Made by a program: the position numbers and the translations under genes. Of a stretch of DNA of 26,898 bases, positions 14,312-22,326 are shown piece after piece. How positions within the stretch are numbered: the first letter of the stretch is position 1; every line of letters begins with the position of its first letter. Origin of the DNA: JBCCCJ01 sp039029315. GTDB lineage: Bacteria; Bacteroidota; Bacteroidia; J057. The notes beneath the pieces are model-generated. The model was not told where the DNA came from, searched no databases, and saw only the letters and a program-made list of their open reading frames with translations. The stretch lies in assembly GCA_039029315.1 (NCBI GenBank), contig JBCCGK010000138.1, positions 1-26,898 of the forward strand, in the 5' to 3' direction.

Positions 14312-16402
14312 TCATCGACTTTGTTTCAACTCAGCTTTCAATGCGTCTATTTGTACTTGTTGTTCCTGAATTGCTTTCACGAGCACAGGAATCAGCTCGC
14401 TATAGTTCACGCCTAAGCTTGCTTCTGGATCTTCTGGTTGCATGACTACTTCTGGTACTGTCTTCAAAAGATCCTGGGCGATGAAGCCTAATTTGGCTGG
14501 TCCCGCAGGATCGTTTTTCCAATGATATCGAACTGGTTTCATGGACAACACCTGATTCAGACCATAATCGAGAAGATGGATGTTCTCTTTGAGACGACGG
14601 TCAGAGGTTTGAAGCGTGCCATTCGCAGACCAGACCAGCTTCCATCGATTGCTCGCCCGACCAAGCTCTGCACTATTGTCAAGCCTTGGAAAGACATGAT
14701 CATTGAACTTCGCCTCTCCAAAAACATACAGACCAGTGGCTGGCGTATGTGTGGAAGAATTGGTTCCAATCGCAACGCCACCATTGCTGTAGACCCTGAA
14801 TCTCGTTGTCCCAGCCACCCGAACTCTCAAGGCATTTTCGCCTGCTTCTGCTTCAACCTGCAGGCGGTCTCCAGGGGTTCCGTTCCCAATGGCTGTTTTG
14901 CCATTTTTGAGAATCAGAAAGGCGTTGGACCGTGCCGAATTCAAGCTGCCATTTCCGATGACAAACAGTCGATCAGTGGGATGAAAGGTATTTTCGGCAT
15001 TCAAACCAGGGGTATAGCTTGTGGGATAGACCCCCATGGCCGTTTCATAGACAGAAAAGGCATCGGACTCAAACCCCAGGGACAAACTTCTGTTTCCATA
15101 GGCATAGGATTGACTCCCGATAGCAATACTGGAAAAACCGACCGCGCGAGTGGCAATCCCTAAAGAGATACTCTGAGAGCCTATCGCCTCATTTACTGTA
15201 CCAATGGCAAGGCTATTTGATCCTTTTGCCCATGCTTTATTCCCGATTGCTATCCCGGAATTACCAAGTGCTCGGACATTTGTTCCCAAGCCAATAGAAC
15301 CGGTACCCAAACTATCCTGATCCCAATAGGCTGCTCCTCCCAATTGAGTTAATCGTCCTGCACGTAAGGCCATCTTCTCCCCTGACCACATGAATTTGCC
15401 TCCAAAGCCAGTCGTATCCGCCCCGAACAAAATCGTTTCATCAGGATCTACCTGCAAAGCCACCTTCGGCTGATCAACCTTCAAACCAACATTCCGATCT
15501 GTCCTTAATTGATCCTGATTATCCAGCTCCCAATGACTGGTATCTGTCGTTTGGGGAATGAGGACACTTCCGCCATTGCTCAGGCTCAGGGTTTGTCCAA
15601 AGATCGAAAGGCTTTGCAATTCATTGTTGGGATCAGCATCCGCATCATTGACAGCATCTGTAAAGCTACCTCCTCCATTAGAAAGCGAGACCGTATTGCC
15701 TGACTTGCTCAAATTTTGCAACTCATTTCCGGGATCAGCATCTGCATCATTGGTTTGGTCCATGCTGCTAATCGTGAAATTCGGATAAGTCCCGCTGATG
15801 CTTGTCGCCCCTGATCCTGTGAGCGAAACTGTTTGATCCGGAGCTGTATTCTCGATCGTCGATCCATTGATGGCAATGCCTGTCCCGGCCTGATAACTGT
15901 TGCCACCAGCATCTATGGCAGGCCTCCAGACATCACCATCCCATTTCAGCACCATATCCATTTGCGGAGAGGATGCTGAGACATCTTGCAAATGATCCAA
16001 TCGCATCTCTGTCGCATATTTGGCATAGGGGACGCTTTCTAATCGATGTGCTCCCATGTCTGTATTGGCCAAAAACACCTGGAGAAAGTAAGGTCCCTGG
16101 GCCCAATCCAGATCTTGCCAATTCCCAAGTGATGGATTTCCAGTACCGATGATCAGATTGATTAAGCCATGTACATTGGTCATAGGGTTATGATCTTCCT
16201 CATAGACGACTGTTCCGCTAGTATTTCCCTGCCTGATTCTAAATTTCACTGGCTGAGAAGTATTGGACAAAATTTGACCTTGTGTATCTCTCAAAACGGC
16301 TTGATAATTCAGACCCAGATTCAGGCTTTGAGTCCAGGCACCTATCTGCCATATCATCATGATGAAGAGAAAGAGTATGAGTGTTTTATAGATCGTATTC
16401 AT
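14312..16402 (-). CDS. Fibre-like protein with YadA-type head and peptidase S74 chaperone (shorter paralogue)
   Basis: A 696-residue protein with the same plan as its downstream neighbour but compact. It has a signal peptide (1-25, near AWT-Q), the NYQAVLRD surface module (to about 170), one GTGIAINGSTI unit and two DADADPxNE units, and one head module with six 14-residue S-x-A-x-G repeats ending in ETAMG. The C-terminal S74 domain has S600-D-R-R-L-K605 and a coiled-coil tail. N- and C-terminal modules are closely related to those of the larger protein, and a 56-base stretch is identical between the genes. It is likely exported and assembles as a self-cleaving trimer by analogy with phage tailspike chaperones. 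No surface anchor or T9SS signal is evident. Confidence 0.87.
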   Translation of the reverse strand: MNTIYKTLILFLFIMMIWQIGAWTQSLNLGLNYQAVLRDTQGQILSNTSQPVKFRIRQGNTSGTVVYEEDHNPMTNVHGLINLIIGTGNPSLGNWQDLDWAQGPYFLQVFLANTDMGAHRLESVPYAKYATEMRLDHLQDVSASSPQMDMVLKWDGDVWRPAIDAGGNSYQAGTGIAINGSTIENTAPDQTVSLTGSGATSISGTYPNFTISSMDQTNDADADPGNELQNLSKSGNTVSLSNGGGSFTDAVNDADADPNNELQSLSIFGQTLSLSNGGSVLIPQTTDTSHWELDNQDQLRTDRNVGLKVDQPKVALQVDPDETILFGADTTGFGGKFMWSGEKMALRAGRLTQLGGAAYWDQDSLGTGSIGLGTNVRALGNSGIAIGNKAWAKGSNSLAIGTVNEAIGSQSISLGIATRAVGFSSIAIGSQSYAYGNRSLSLGFESDAFSVYETAMGVYPTSYTPGLNAENTFHPTDRLFVIGNGSLNSARSNAFLILKNGKTAIGNGTPGDRLQVEAEAGENALRVRVAGTTRFRVYSNGGVAIGTNSSTHTPATGLYVFGEAKFNDHVFPRLDNSAELGRASNRWKLVWSANGTLQTSDRRLKENIHLLDYGLNQVLSMKPVRYHWKNDPAGPAKLGFIAQDLLKTVPEVVMQPEDPEASLGVNYSELIPVLVKAIQEQQVQIDALKAELKQSR

Positions 16403-16451
16403 TGAGAATTGATTTGCAATGTTGAGTGAGCAGGCAATGAGAAGGGTGCCT

Positions 16452-16463
16452 CTCCAATTGGAG
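16452..16463. repeat. 12-bp perfect palindrome upstream of fibre gene
   Basis: CTCCAATTGGAG lies in the 99-base gap between the FG-GAP protein gene and the shorter fibre gene, 50 bases upstream of the latter's start codon. It could be a protein-binding site. Short palindromes of this size do occur by chance. Confidence 0.3.
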
Positions 16464-16501
16464 GATTGGGGTGATGAAGAATTGTATTTGGTTCTCTGTA
16501 C

Positions 16502-19420
16502 TTACAGTTTCATGATTCGCTGAATGGTCTGTTCTCCACGAATGTGCAGATGTAAGACATAAACACCAGAGGAAAATTCTGTTAGGTCTATCCGACCTGA
16601 AGTGGCTCGCATCTTTTTCAGCATTTTGCCTGTAGGGCTATAAATGGGAACTACTGCATCAGAAATGGATGGTATATATATGATCCCTGTCGTCGGATTG
16701 GGGTAGAGCTTTACATGATCTTCCTGGATGCTTAGCTGGACTGCAATGATTGAGGAGTAAAAAAAACTTCCATCCAAATCCACTTGTTTGAGTCGATAAT
16801 AATTGATACCGTCTTGAGGAAAGAGGTCTACAAATTGATAGTCTGTCCGGGATACTTGATTGCCTTCTCCTTCCACAAATCCAGCATCCAGCCAATGATC
16901 TTTGTCCATGGATCTTTCTATTTGGAAGCCAGCATTGTTTGTTTCCCTACTTGTGGTCCATCTGAGAAAAACTTGTTGATTTTCTTGTCGAGCAGTAAAG
17001 GAAAGTAAATGAACAGGGAGTGGACTTGCCTCAAAGACTCTCACGCTTCCTGCCTCTGTACCATTTCCTGCATTCAGGATGGCTCCCACTGCATAGGTGT
17101 TTGCATCTCCAGAAAGCGCAACGTTTAAGCCAAACAAATCTCCATTCGTTTCACCTGTCATGGTATTTCCCAATTGCCCCCAAGTGCTGCCCGAATATTC
17201 ATATAGTTGAGCAAAGCCGACCGCCCCTGTATACCTACTTCCAATCAGAAGGGTCTGTCCATCAGAGGAGAGGTCTAGAGAATAGCCAAATCTCGAATTG
17301 GCAGAGGTGCCTTGAATACTGGACCCTACTTGTAGCCAGGAAACCCCATTCCAATCATAGACATGAACCTTACCGGAATGTGTTCCGATATCATCATTGA
17401 AAGGTGCGCCAGCGGCCAATCTTTTCCCATCTGCTGATAAGGAAACGGCAAAACCCAGGCCATCACCAGCTGCTCCCCCCTCGATGTCAAGTCCTAGCTG
17501 TGTCCAGCTTCCCCCGATCAGTTCATAGGTTTGCACATGGCCTGCATTGCTCCCATTTCCATCATTGAAAGGGGCACCTCTCGCCAATCTACCCTCATTG
17601 GAGATGGATACTGACCAGCCAGAATAATCATTTGCTGCTTCCCCCTCGATATCTGCTCCTTGCTGCACCCATGATCCGCTTTCGAGTCTGAATACGCGTA
17701 CATGTCCAGCATTGGTGCCATTGCCATCATTGAATCGCGCACCTGCTGCCAGCCATGATCCATCAGAAGAAAGGGAGACTGAAAAGCCAAATCCATCATC
17801 AGCAGTTTCTCCATCAATGTCTGCCCCTAATTGACCCCAGCTCCCTCCAGTGTATTCATATATTCTTGTATGTCCTGCATTTGATCCAGCGCCATCATTA
17901 GCGGTCGCACCTACTGCCAATAGCTTTCCATCTTCAGACAGGGAAACAGAAAAACCAAAATTATCTCCAGCAGCTTCTCCATCCAGATCACTTCCTATTT
18001 GCGTCCATGTCCCAGCAATCAGATCAAACACCCTCACATGTCCCGAACTGGTCCCATTCCCATCGTTCAGCGTTGCACCAGCTGCCAGTCTGCTCCCATC
18101 CCCGGAAAGAGAAACAGATGCCCCAAACCAATCCCCCGCAGCTTCTCCATTGATATCTGTTCCTAATTGATTCCATATGCCAGCATTCCATTCGAAGACC
18201 CGAACATGGCCTGAAGAAGTCCCATTTCCATCATTGGCGATAGCCCCTACTGCCAGCCTATCCCCAGCAGAGGATAAAGCGATAGAGCCTCCAGACCAAT
18301 CCCCGGCAGCCTCCCCGTCCAGGTCGGCGCCCAATTGCATCCAAGTACTTCCATCCCATTCAAAGACCCGAACATGACCTGAAGAAGTCCCATTTCCATC
18401 ATTGGCGATGGACCCTATGGCGATTCGATTCCCATCTCCTGAGATGGTCACTGATCGGCCAAAGCCATCATCGGCATTCTCACCATCCAGATCTGAACCC
18501 ACCTGAACCCAAGTACTCCCCACTAAATCAAAGACCCGAACATGCCCAGCACCAGATCCATTCCCATCATTCAAAAAGCCCCCCACGATCATTCGGCTGC
18601 CATCAGCAGAAATAGCCAGGGCATTCCCAAAACGATCATCAGCAGCTTCTGAATCCAGATCTCCACCAAATGCGGTCCAGCTTCTCCCTCCCAGTTCAAA
18701 CACACGAACATGCCCCGTATTTGATCCGGAAATGCCATCATTGCCATGCGCACCGATTGCCATATACTTTCCTTCTTCTGATAAAGAAAGATTGATTCCA
18801 CTATTATCCAGTGCATTTTCTCCATCGATATCCGTTCCTATTTGTATCCAATTCCCGGCAAAGTATTCGAAGACCCGGACATGACCAGCATTTGTCCCTA
18901 CTACATCATTCCCGATGGAACCAATGGCGACTTTTTTTCCATCGGCTGACAGAGAGACTCTTCCCGAGAAATCGCCAGCGAATTCCCCCTCAATATCATT
19001 TCCTTTTTGTGTCCATGAGCTGCCATCAAATTCATAAATCCTGACATGACCAGCACTGCTTCCATTTCCATCATTGCGAATGGCGCCTATAGCGAGCGTA
19101 GTTCCATCAGCTGAGAGAGACAGGTAGCCGCCAGAGCCATCCCCTATGGCTTCCCCATCTATATCCGACCCCAGCTGTACCCAGGATGAGCCCACCCGAT
19201 CATATACTCTCACATGCCCTGCATCAATTCCACTGCCATCATTGTTTGGTGCACCAATGGCTAGTCGGGTACCATCCGCTGACAAGGCAATGGCAAAGCC
19301 GGAGTGATCATCCGCTGCTTCACCATCAATGTCTCCACCTATTTGAACCTGGGAAAAACCATTGAGCCAAATTCCTACCATTAGGAAAAAGACTCCTGTG
19401 TAAAGAACTGTCTTTTTCAT
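16502..19420 (-). CDS. T9SS-exported surface protein with 14 FG-GAP-like repeats
   Basis: A 972-residue protein from ATG 19420 (MKKTVLYTGVFF, signal peptide to about FSQ-V). An ATG two codons upstream at 19426, one base after the stop of the preceding gene, is equally possible. Residues about 26-797 are 14 consecutive repeats of about 56 residues: D-[IL]-D-G-E-A-x-x-D, L-S-x-D-G-x-x-[LM]-A-x-G, N-D-G-N-G, G-H-V-R-V-[FY], W-x-Q-[LIV]-G. These resemble integrin-like beta-propeller blades. A PLPVHLLSF domain (about 800-890) and a C-terminal type A T9SS sorting domain (VKLYPNPTTGIIYIP to the end) follow. It is therefore exported through T9SS and attached to or released from the surface. Fourteen blades fit two seven-bladed propellers. 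Ligand unknown; adhesion is plausible. Confidence 0.92.
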   Translation of the reverse strand: MKKTVLYTGVFFLMVGIWLNGFSQVQIGGDIDGEAADDHSGFAIALSADGTRLAIGAPNNDGSGIDAGHVRVYDRVGSSWVQLGSDIDGEAIGDGSGGYLSLSADGTTLAIGAIRNDGNGSSAGHVRIYEFDGSSWTQKGNDIEGEFAGDFSGRVSLSADGKKVAIGSIGNDVVGTNAGHVRVFEYFAGNWIQIGTDIDGENALDNSGINLSLSEEGKYMAIGAHGNDGISGSNTGHVRVFELGGRSWTAFGGDLDSEAADDRFGNALAISADGSRMIVGGFLNDGNGSGAGHVRVFDLVGSTWVQVGSDLDGENADDGFGRSVTISGDGNRIAIGSIANDGNGTSSGHVRVFEWDGSTWMQLGADLDGEAAGDWSGGSIALSSAGDRLAVGAIANDGNGTSSGHVRVFEWNAGIWNQLGTDINGEAAGDWFGASVSLSGDGSRLAAGATLNDGNGTSSGHVRVFDLIAGTWTQIGSDLDGEAAGDNFGFSVSLSEDGKLLAVGATANDGAGSNAGHTRIYEYTGGSWGQLGADIDGETADDGFGFSVSLSSDGSWLAAGARFNDGNGTNAGHVRVFRLESGSWVQQGADIEGEAANDYSGWSVSISNEGRLARGAPFNDGNGSNAGHVQTYELIGGSWTQLGLDIEGGAAGDGLGFAVSLSADGKRLAAGAPFNDDIGTHSGKVHVYDWNGVSWLQVGSSIQGTSANSRFGYSLDLSSDGQTLLIGSRYTGAVGFAQLYEYSGSTWGQLGNTMTGETNGDLFGLNVALSGDANTYAVGAILNAGNGTEAGSVRVFEASPLPVHLLSFTARQENQQVFLRWTTSRETNNAGFQIERSMDKDHWLDAGFVEGEGNQVSRTDYQFVDLFPQDGINYYRLKQVDLDGSFFYSSIIAVQLSIQEDHVKLYPNPTTGIIYIPSISDAVVPIYSPTGKMLKKMRATSGRIDLTEFSSGVYVLHLHIRGEQTIQRIMKL
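17032..19345 (-). repeat. 14 tandem repeats of about 168 bp (FG-GAP-like blades)
   Basis: In-frame repeats counted by eye in the protein: 14 units of 49-57 residues, nine of them exactly 56 (168 bp). Some neighbours are nearly identical at DNA level; for example, the about 50-base stretch starting at 18195 recurs 168 bases later at 18363 with only about three differences. The last two units, nearest the C-terminus, are most degenerate. Confidence 0.85.
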
Positions 19421-19427
19421 CGCCATG

Positions 19428-21002
19428 TTAATCAAAGCTGTAGATCTCATTTGTAACAAAATTGCTCTTCCAGCCACCTCCACCACCGATCAGCCATATT
19501 TTGCCCAGAAAATCCACTGCCTCAGCGGCAGCTACTGGTACAAATCCTGCATTCTGTGCGGCTTGTATCCAGGTAATGCCATCTGTGGAATACCAGACAT
19601 CTGCTGTTTCAGTTAACTCATTCAGTAAATTATCAGATCCACTGATGACCCACATGCGATTGTCATAGACAACTGAAGCATGATTGATTTTTTCACCAAA
19701 AGCTGCCTCATTGGTGACCTGGGCCCAGGTAATGCCATCGGTACTCCAACGAACATTGTCATTATACCCGCCGATCAGCCACATTTTATCATCGTATTCC
19801 AAGACCTCTCCAGTATTGGCAAAGCCAAAACCATAATTATCATTTATCAGGGTCCAATTGACACCATCCGATGAGTTCCAGATTTGCTTAGCAGAATAGG
19901 ATTTATTCACATCTCTCCCGCCGATGATCCACATCTTATCATCATACACCAGCATTTCATGATTATATCGCCCCTGAAAGGGAGCATTGTCCACAGCCAA
20001 GGTCCAATTGACACCATCTTCACTGTACCAAACATCCGAGAATTCTGAACCAGATGAATAACTTGAATTCCCTCCAAGAACCCACATTTTTCCGTCGAAT
20101 ACCACTGATGTATGTACCGCTCTTGGTGCCCAGGCAGCAGATGCAGTCTCTTCCGTCCAGTTGATCCCGTCTTCGCTTGACCACACATCATTTTTGCGCC
20201 CCCCACAGCAGGGATTGCCTCCTAAAACCCAAAGTTTGTTGTTGAATACCAAGGCTGTATGATTTGATCTTCCGGTCCAGGGTGCCGTAGTCTCAAGTGT
20301 TGCAGTAACTGTAGATCTGGTGGTAAATGAGAAGGTTTCACTGCTGCTTTCCCCTCCTTTGCCATCTTTGGCGATGACTTTCCAGTAATATGTACGTTCT
20401 TCCTCCAACTCTTCGACTTGAAGTTGGGTTTCAGAAATGTCACTAGCAATCACAGTTGTGGGAGTTGCTTGCTGGTCCAGGAGCACATCATACACCACAG
20501 GATCACTGTCCGGGTCTGTACTTTCGGTCCAGGTCAAGTTTGGTTTCAGATCGATGAACAAGGCCTCATTTTCCGGCGAAGTCAGACTGAAAGCCGAAGG
20601 AGCTTCATTAGGGGCATCGCCGATCGTAAAGGAAACCTCCACTTTTTTGCTCAGGCCTTCTGTATCATAGGCTGTTACACTCCCGCTATGGGATGAATTA
20701 TAGGCCAGGTTGGTCCATTCATAGGAGGTTTCTGAGCTGGATTCCAGGAGGGTATTGCTGTCAATAATCAGTGTGTAGCTCACCTGATCTCCGTCTGGAT
20801 CTATGGATCGTGTCCAGGATATGTCAGCTGTATTGTCATCAGTAGAGACAGAAACCGTAAACACTCCAGGAGGATGATTTACTTCTGGTTCAACAGCTTC
20901 TTCAGGCTTGCAGGAAGGGATCAAGCTACTCAGGAGGATCAGGAAGCTCCCCAAATATAAGGAGGCATTGATTGACCCTAATGCTTTGAAATAGGGGTTC
21001 AT
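19428..21002 (-). CDS. FN3-kelch lipoprotein
   Basis: A 524-residue protein. The signal ends in LSSLIPSC with a probable lipobox cysteine at C31, then a linker, two fibronectin type III-like domains (about 44-130 and 137-230; note WTRSIDPDGDQVSY and WTESTDPDSDPVVYD), and six kelch-like repeats (about 235-524). Each kelch repeat carries an [LMI]-W-[VLI]-[LI]-[GS]-G strand and a later WSxDGxxW motif, as for a six-bladed propeller. It is likely anchored in the outer membrane by lipid and displayed outward; the binding partner is unknown. It is first of the five codirectional genes, with one to seven bases before the T9SS cargo start, so the two are almost certainly co-transcribed. The start at 21002 gives the signal peptide at the right place. 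Confidence 0.86.
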   Translation of the reverse strand: MNPYFKALGSINASLYLGSFLILLSSLIPSCKPEEAVEPEVNHPPGVFTVSVSTDDNTADISWTRSIDPDGDQVSYTLIIDSNTLLESSSETSYEWTNLAYNSSHSGSVTAYDTEGLSKKVEVSFTIGDAPNEAPSAFSLTSPENEALFIDLKPNLTWTESTDPDSDPVVYDVLLDQQATPTTVIASDISETQLQVEELEEERTYYWKVIAKDGKGGESSSETFSFTTRSTVTATLETTAPWTGRSNHTALVFNNKLWVLGGNPCCGGRKNDVWSSEDGINWTEETASAAWAPRAVHTSVVFDGKMWVLGGNSSYSSGSEFSDVWYSEDGVNWTLAVDNAPFQGRYNHEMLVYDDKMWIIGGRDVNKSYSAKQIWNSSDGVNWTLINDNYGFGFANTGEVLEYDDKMWLIGGYNDNVRWSTDGITWAQVTNEAAFGEKINHASVVYDNRMWVISGSDNLLNELTETADVWYSTDGITWIQAAQNAGFVPVAAAEAVDFLGKIWLIGGGGGWKSNFVTNEIYSFD

Positions 21003-21470
21003 AACTAGGGATGAATGAATGTTGGATGAGACAATATGAAAGAGGAATGATTGAAGTACATACAGCCATGGTCCACCGCGATGGTATGGACGTCACTGGC
21101 ACCAACAAAGCCTATCTCGGGGATTTTTGGGCTTGGTAGATGATTCACAGCCTCAAAAGGACACTGGCAGAAGGGGAAAGTTTCTTGGAGTGGGAGAATC
21201 GCGGAAGTAAACAACAGGAAGAACAAGGATGATCTTCTGAAGCATCTTCCTGTGAAGATGGATTTTACAGGCATATCATACATAGGACAAAACATTGATT
21301 GGAGTACAACAATGTTCTGCATCTAATTCCAGCCATTGAAGCCCTCCTTCATATGTGGTTGGCCTGATTTCACAGGTGGCAGAAGGTCAGGCATAAGTGG
21401 CTTGAAAGAAAAGGGCAAAGAATTCGACTGTTTTTCATAGAGGAATGAGAAAAAATCCCGATTTTTCAGC
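21003..21470. other. Divergent intergenic region between surface block and LytTR regulator
   Basis: 468 bases between the minus-strand surface block and the plus-strand LytTR gene. It must hold the promoter of the regulator and probably that of the block. I found no exact TAnnTTTG element facing either way and no clear pair of LytTR-type direct repeats. It contains one weak minus-strand reading frame (21005-21274), listed separately. Confidence 0.5.
21005..21274 (-). CDS. Possible small secreted protein (weak)
   Basis: An 89-residue frame from ATG 21274 with a basic N-terminus and a hydrophobic core (RRSSLFFLLFTSAILPL, about residues 13-29) that could be a signal peptide. The rest is low in charge and rich in histidine, proline and phenylalanine, with no family recognised. 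Its stop is two bases before the start of the kelch lipoprotein gene, a spacing seen in operons. The odd composition makes chance equally likely, and the frame also extends upstream to 21322. Confidence 0.2.
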   Translation of the reverse strand: MPVKSIFTGRCFRRSSLFFLLFTSAILPLQETFPFCQCPFEAVNHLPSPKIPEIGFVGASDVHTIAVDHGCMYFNHSSFILSHPTFIHP

Positions 21471-22223
21471 ATGATTCGATCCATCATCATCGATGACGAA
21501 GAGGATGCCCGAGTGAGTTTAAAACTCCTTCTGGACAAGTTTTGCCCAGAGGTTGAACTAGTTGATATGTGTCCTGATCCTCGGATTGGCCTGGAGGCTA
21601 TTCTGGCTCATGATCCTGATCTGGTCTTTCTGGATGTGCAGATGCCCCATATGAGTGGATTCGATCTGTTGGAAAAAATCGAATCTCCCCGATTTCAGAC
21701 CATTTTCGTAACAGCTCATGACAAGTACGCCATCAAGGCCATTCGTTTTTCCGCTCTGGACTATCTGCTAAAACCAGTAGACATGGATGAACTGCTGTCA
21801 GCTGTGGCGAGGGTCAACTCAAATCAAAGCGCAGAAATGCCCTTATCCAATGGGTATCATGGCGTCCTCCACAATGTCAAGCACCGCCTGGGGCAGGATG
21901 GAAAATTGGCTATTCCTACCTCAGAAGGCATGGCTTTCATCAATATTCGGGACATCATCCATTGTGAAGCAGATGGCAGCTATACCCGCCTGCATGTACA
22001 GGACAAAAAACCCATGTTGGTCTCCAAAAAACTAAAAGATTTTGAGAACATTCTAGATCCCAATGCTTATTGCCGCGTCCATCACTCCAACATGATCAAC
22101 CTGAGTCATGTCGAGCGCTATGTCAAAGGTGAAGGAGGCTATGTCATTATGAGCAACGGCCAACAAGTGGACATTTCCCGAAGAAAAAAAGAAGAATTCA
22201 TGAAGCTGATCGCAAAGATGTAG
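21471..22223 (+). CDS. LytTR-family response regulator
   Basis: A 250-residue protein with a receiver domain (1 to about 118: acidic pocket D8, D9; phosphoacceptor D55 in FLDVQMP; T81; K101 in LLKPVD). A linker and a LytTR DNA-binding domain follow (about 143-250; IHCEADGSYTRLHV, FCRVHHS-type segment YCRVHHSNMINL, VDISRRKKEEF). It is the expected partner of TPR-LytS kinases such as those at 4472-8447, which have no adjacent regulator. It is divergent from the five-gene surface block and followed after about 100 bases by a lipoprotein gene on the same strand. Target genes are unknown; the divergent block is the nearest candidate. Confidence 0.93.
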   Translation: MIRSIIIDDEEDARVSLKLLLDKFCPEVELVDMCPDPRIGLEAILAHDPDLVFLDVQMPHMSGFDLLEKIESPRFQTIFVTAHDKYAIKAIRFSALDYLLKPVDMDELLSAVARVNSNQSAEMPLSNGYHGVLHNVKHRLGQDGKLAIPTSEGMAFINIRDIIHCEADGSYTRLHVQDKKPMLVSKKLKDFENILDPNAYCRVHHSNMINLSHVERYVKGEGGYVIMSNGQQVDISRRKKEEFMKLIAKM

Positions 22224-22326
22224 CCCATCGCCCTTCAGAACTTTTGGCTACCAAATATCCGACGCAAATCCTAAAAAATTTCTGAATAGATTGACATATT
22301 TATCTCCCTTATCCAACTTCCTTTCC

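Noticed and set aside
9544..16402. Prophage tail fibre interpretation of the S74 proteins
   Set aside because: No phage structural, lysis or integration genes are present, both proteins have Sec signal peptides, and the N-terminal module is typical of Bacteroidota surface proteins.
21471..21538. Minus-strand ORF overlapping the LytTR start
   Set aside because: The plus-strand frame encodes a complete receiver domain from its first residues, so this is a shadow.
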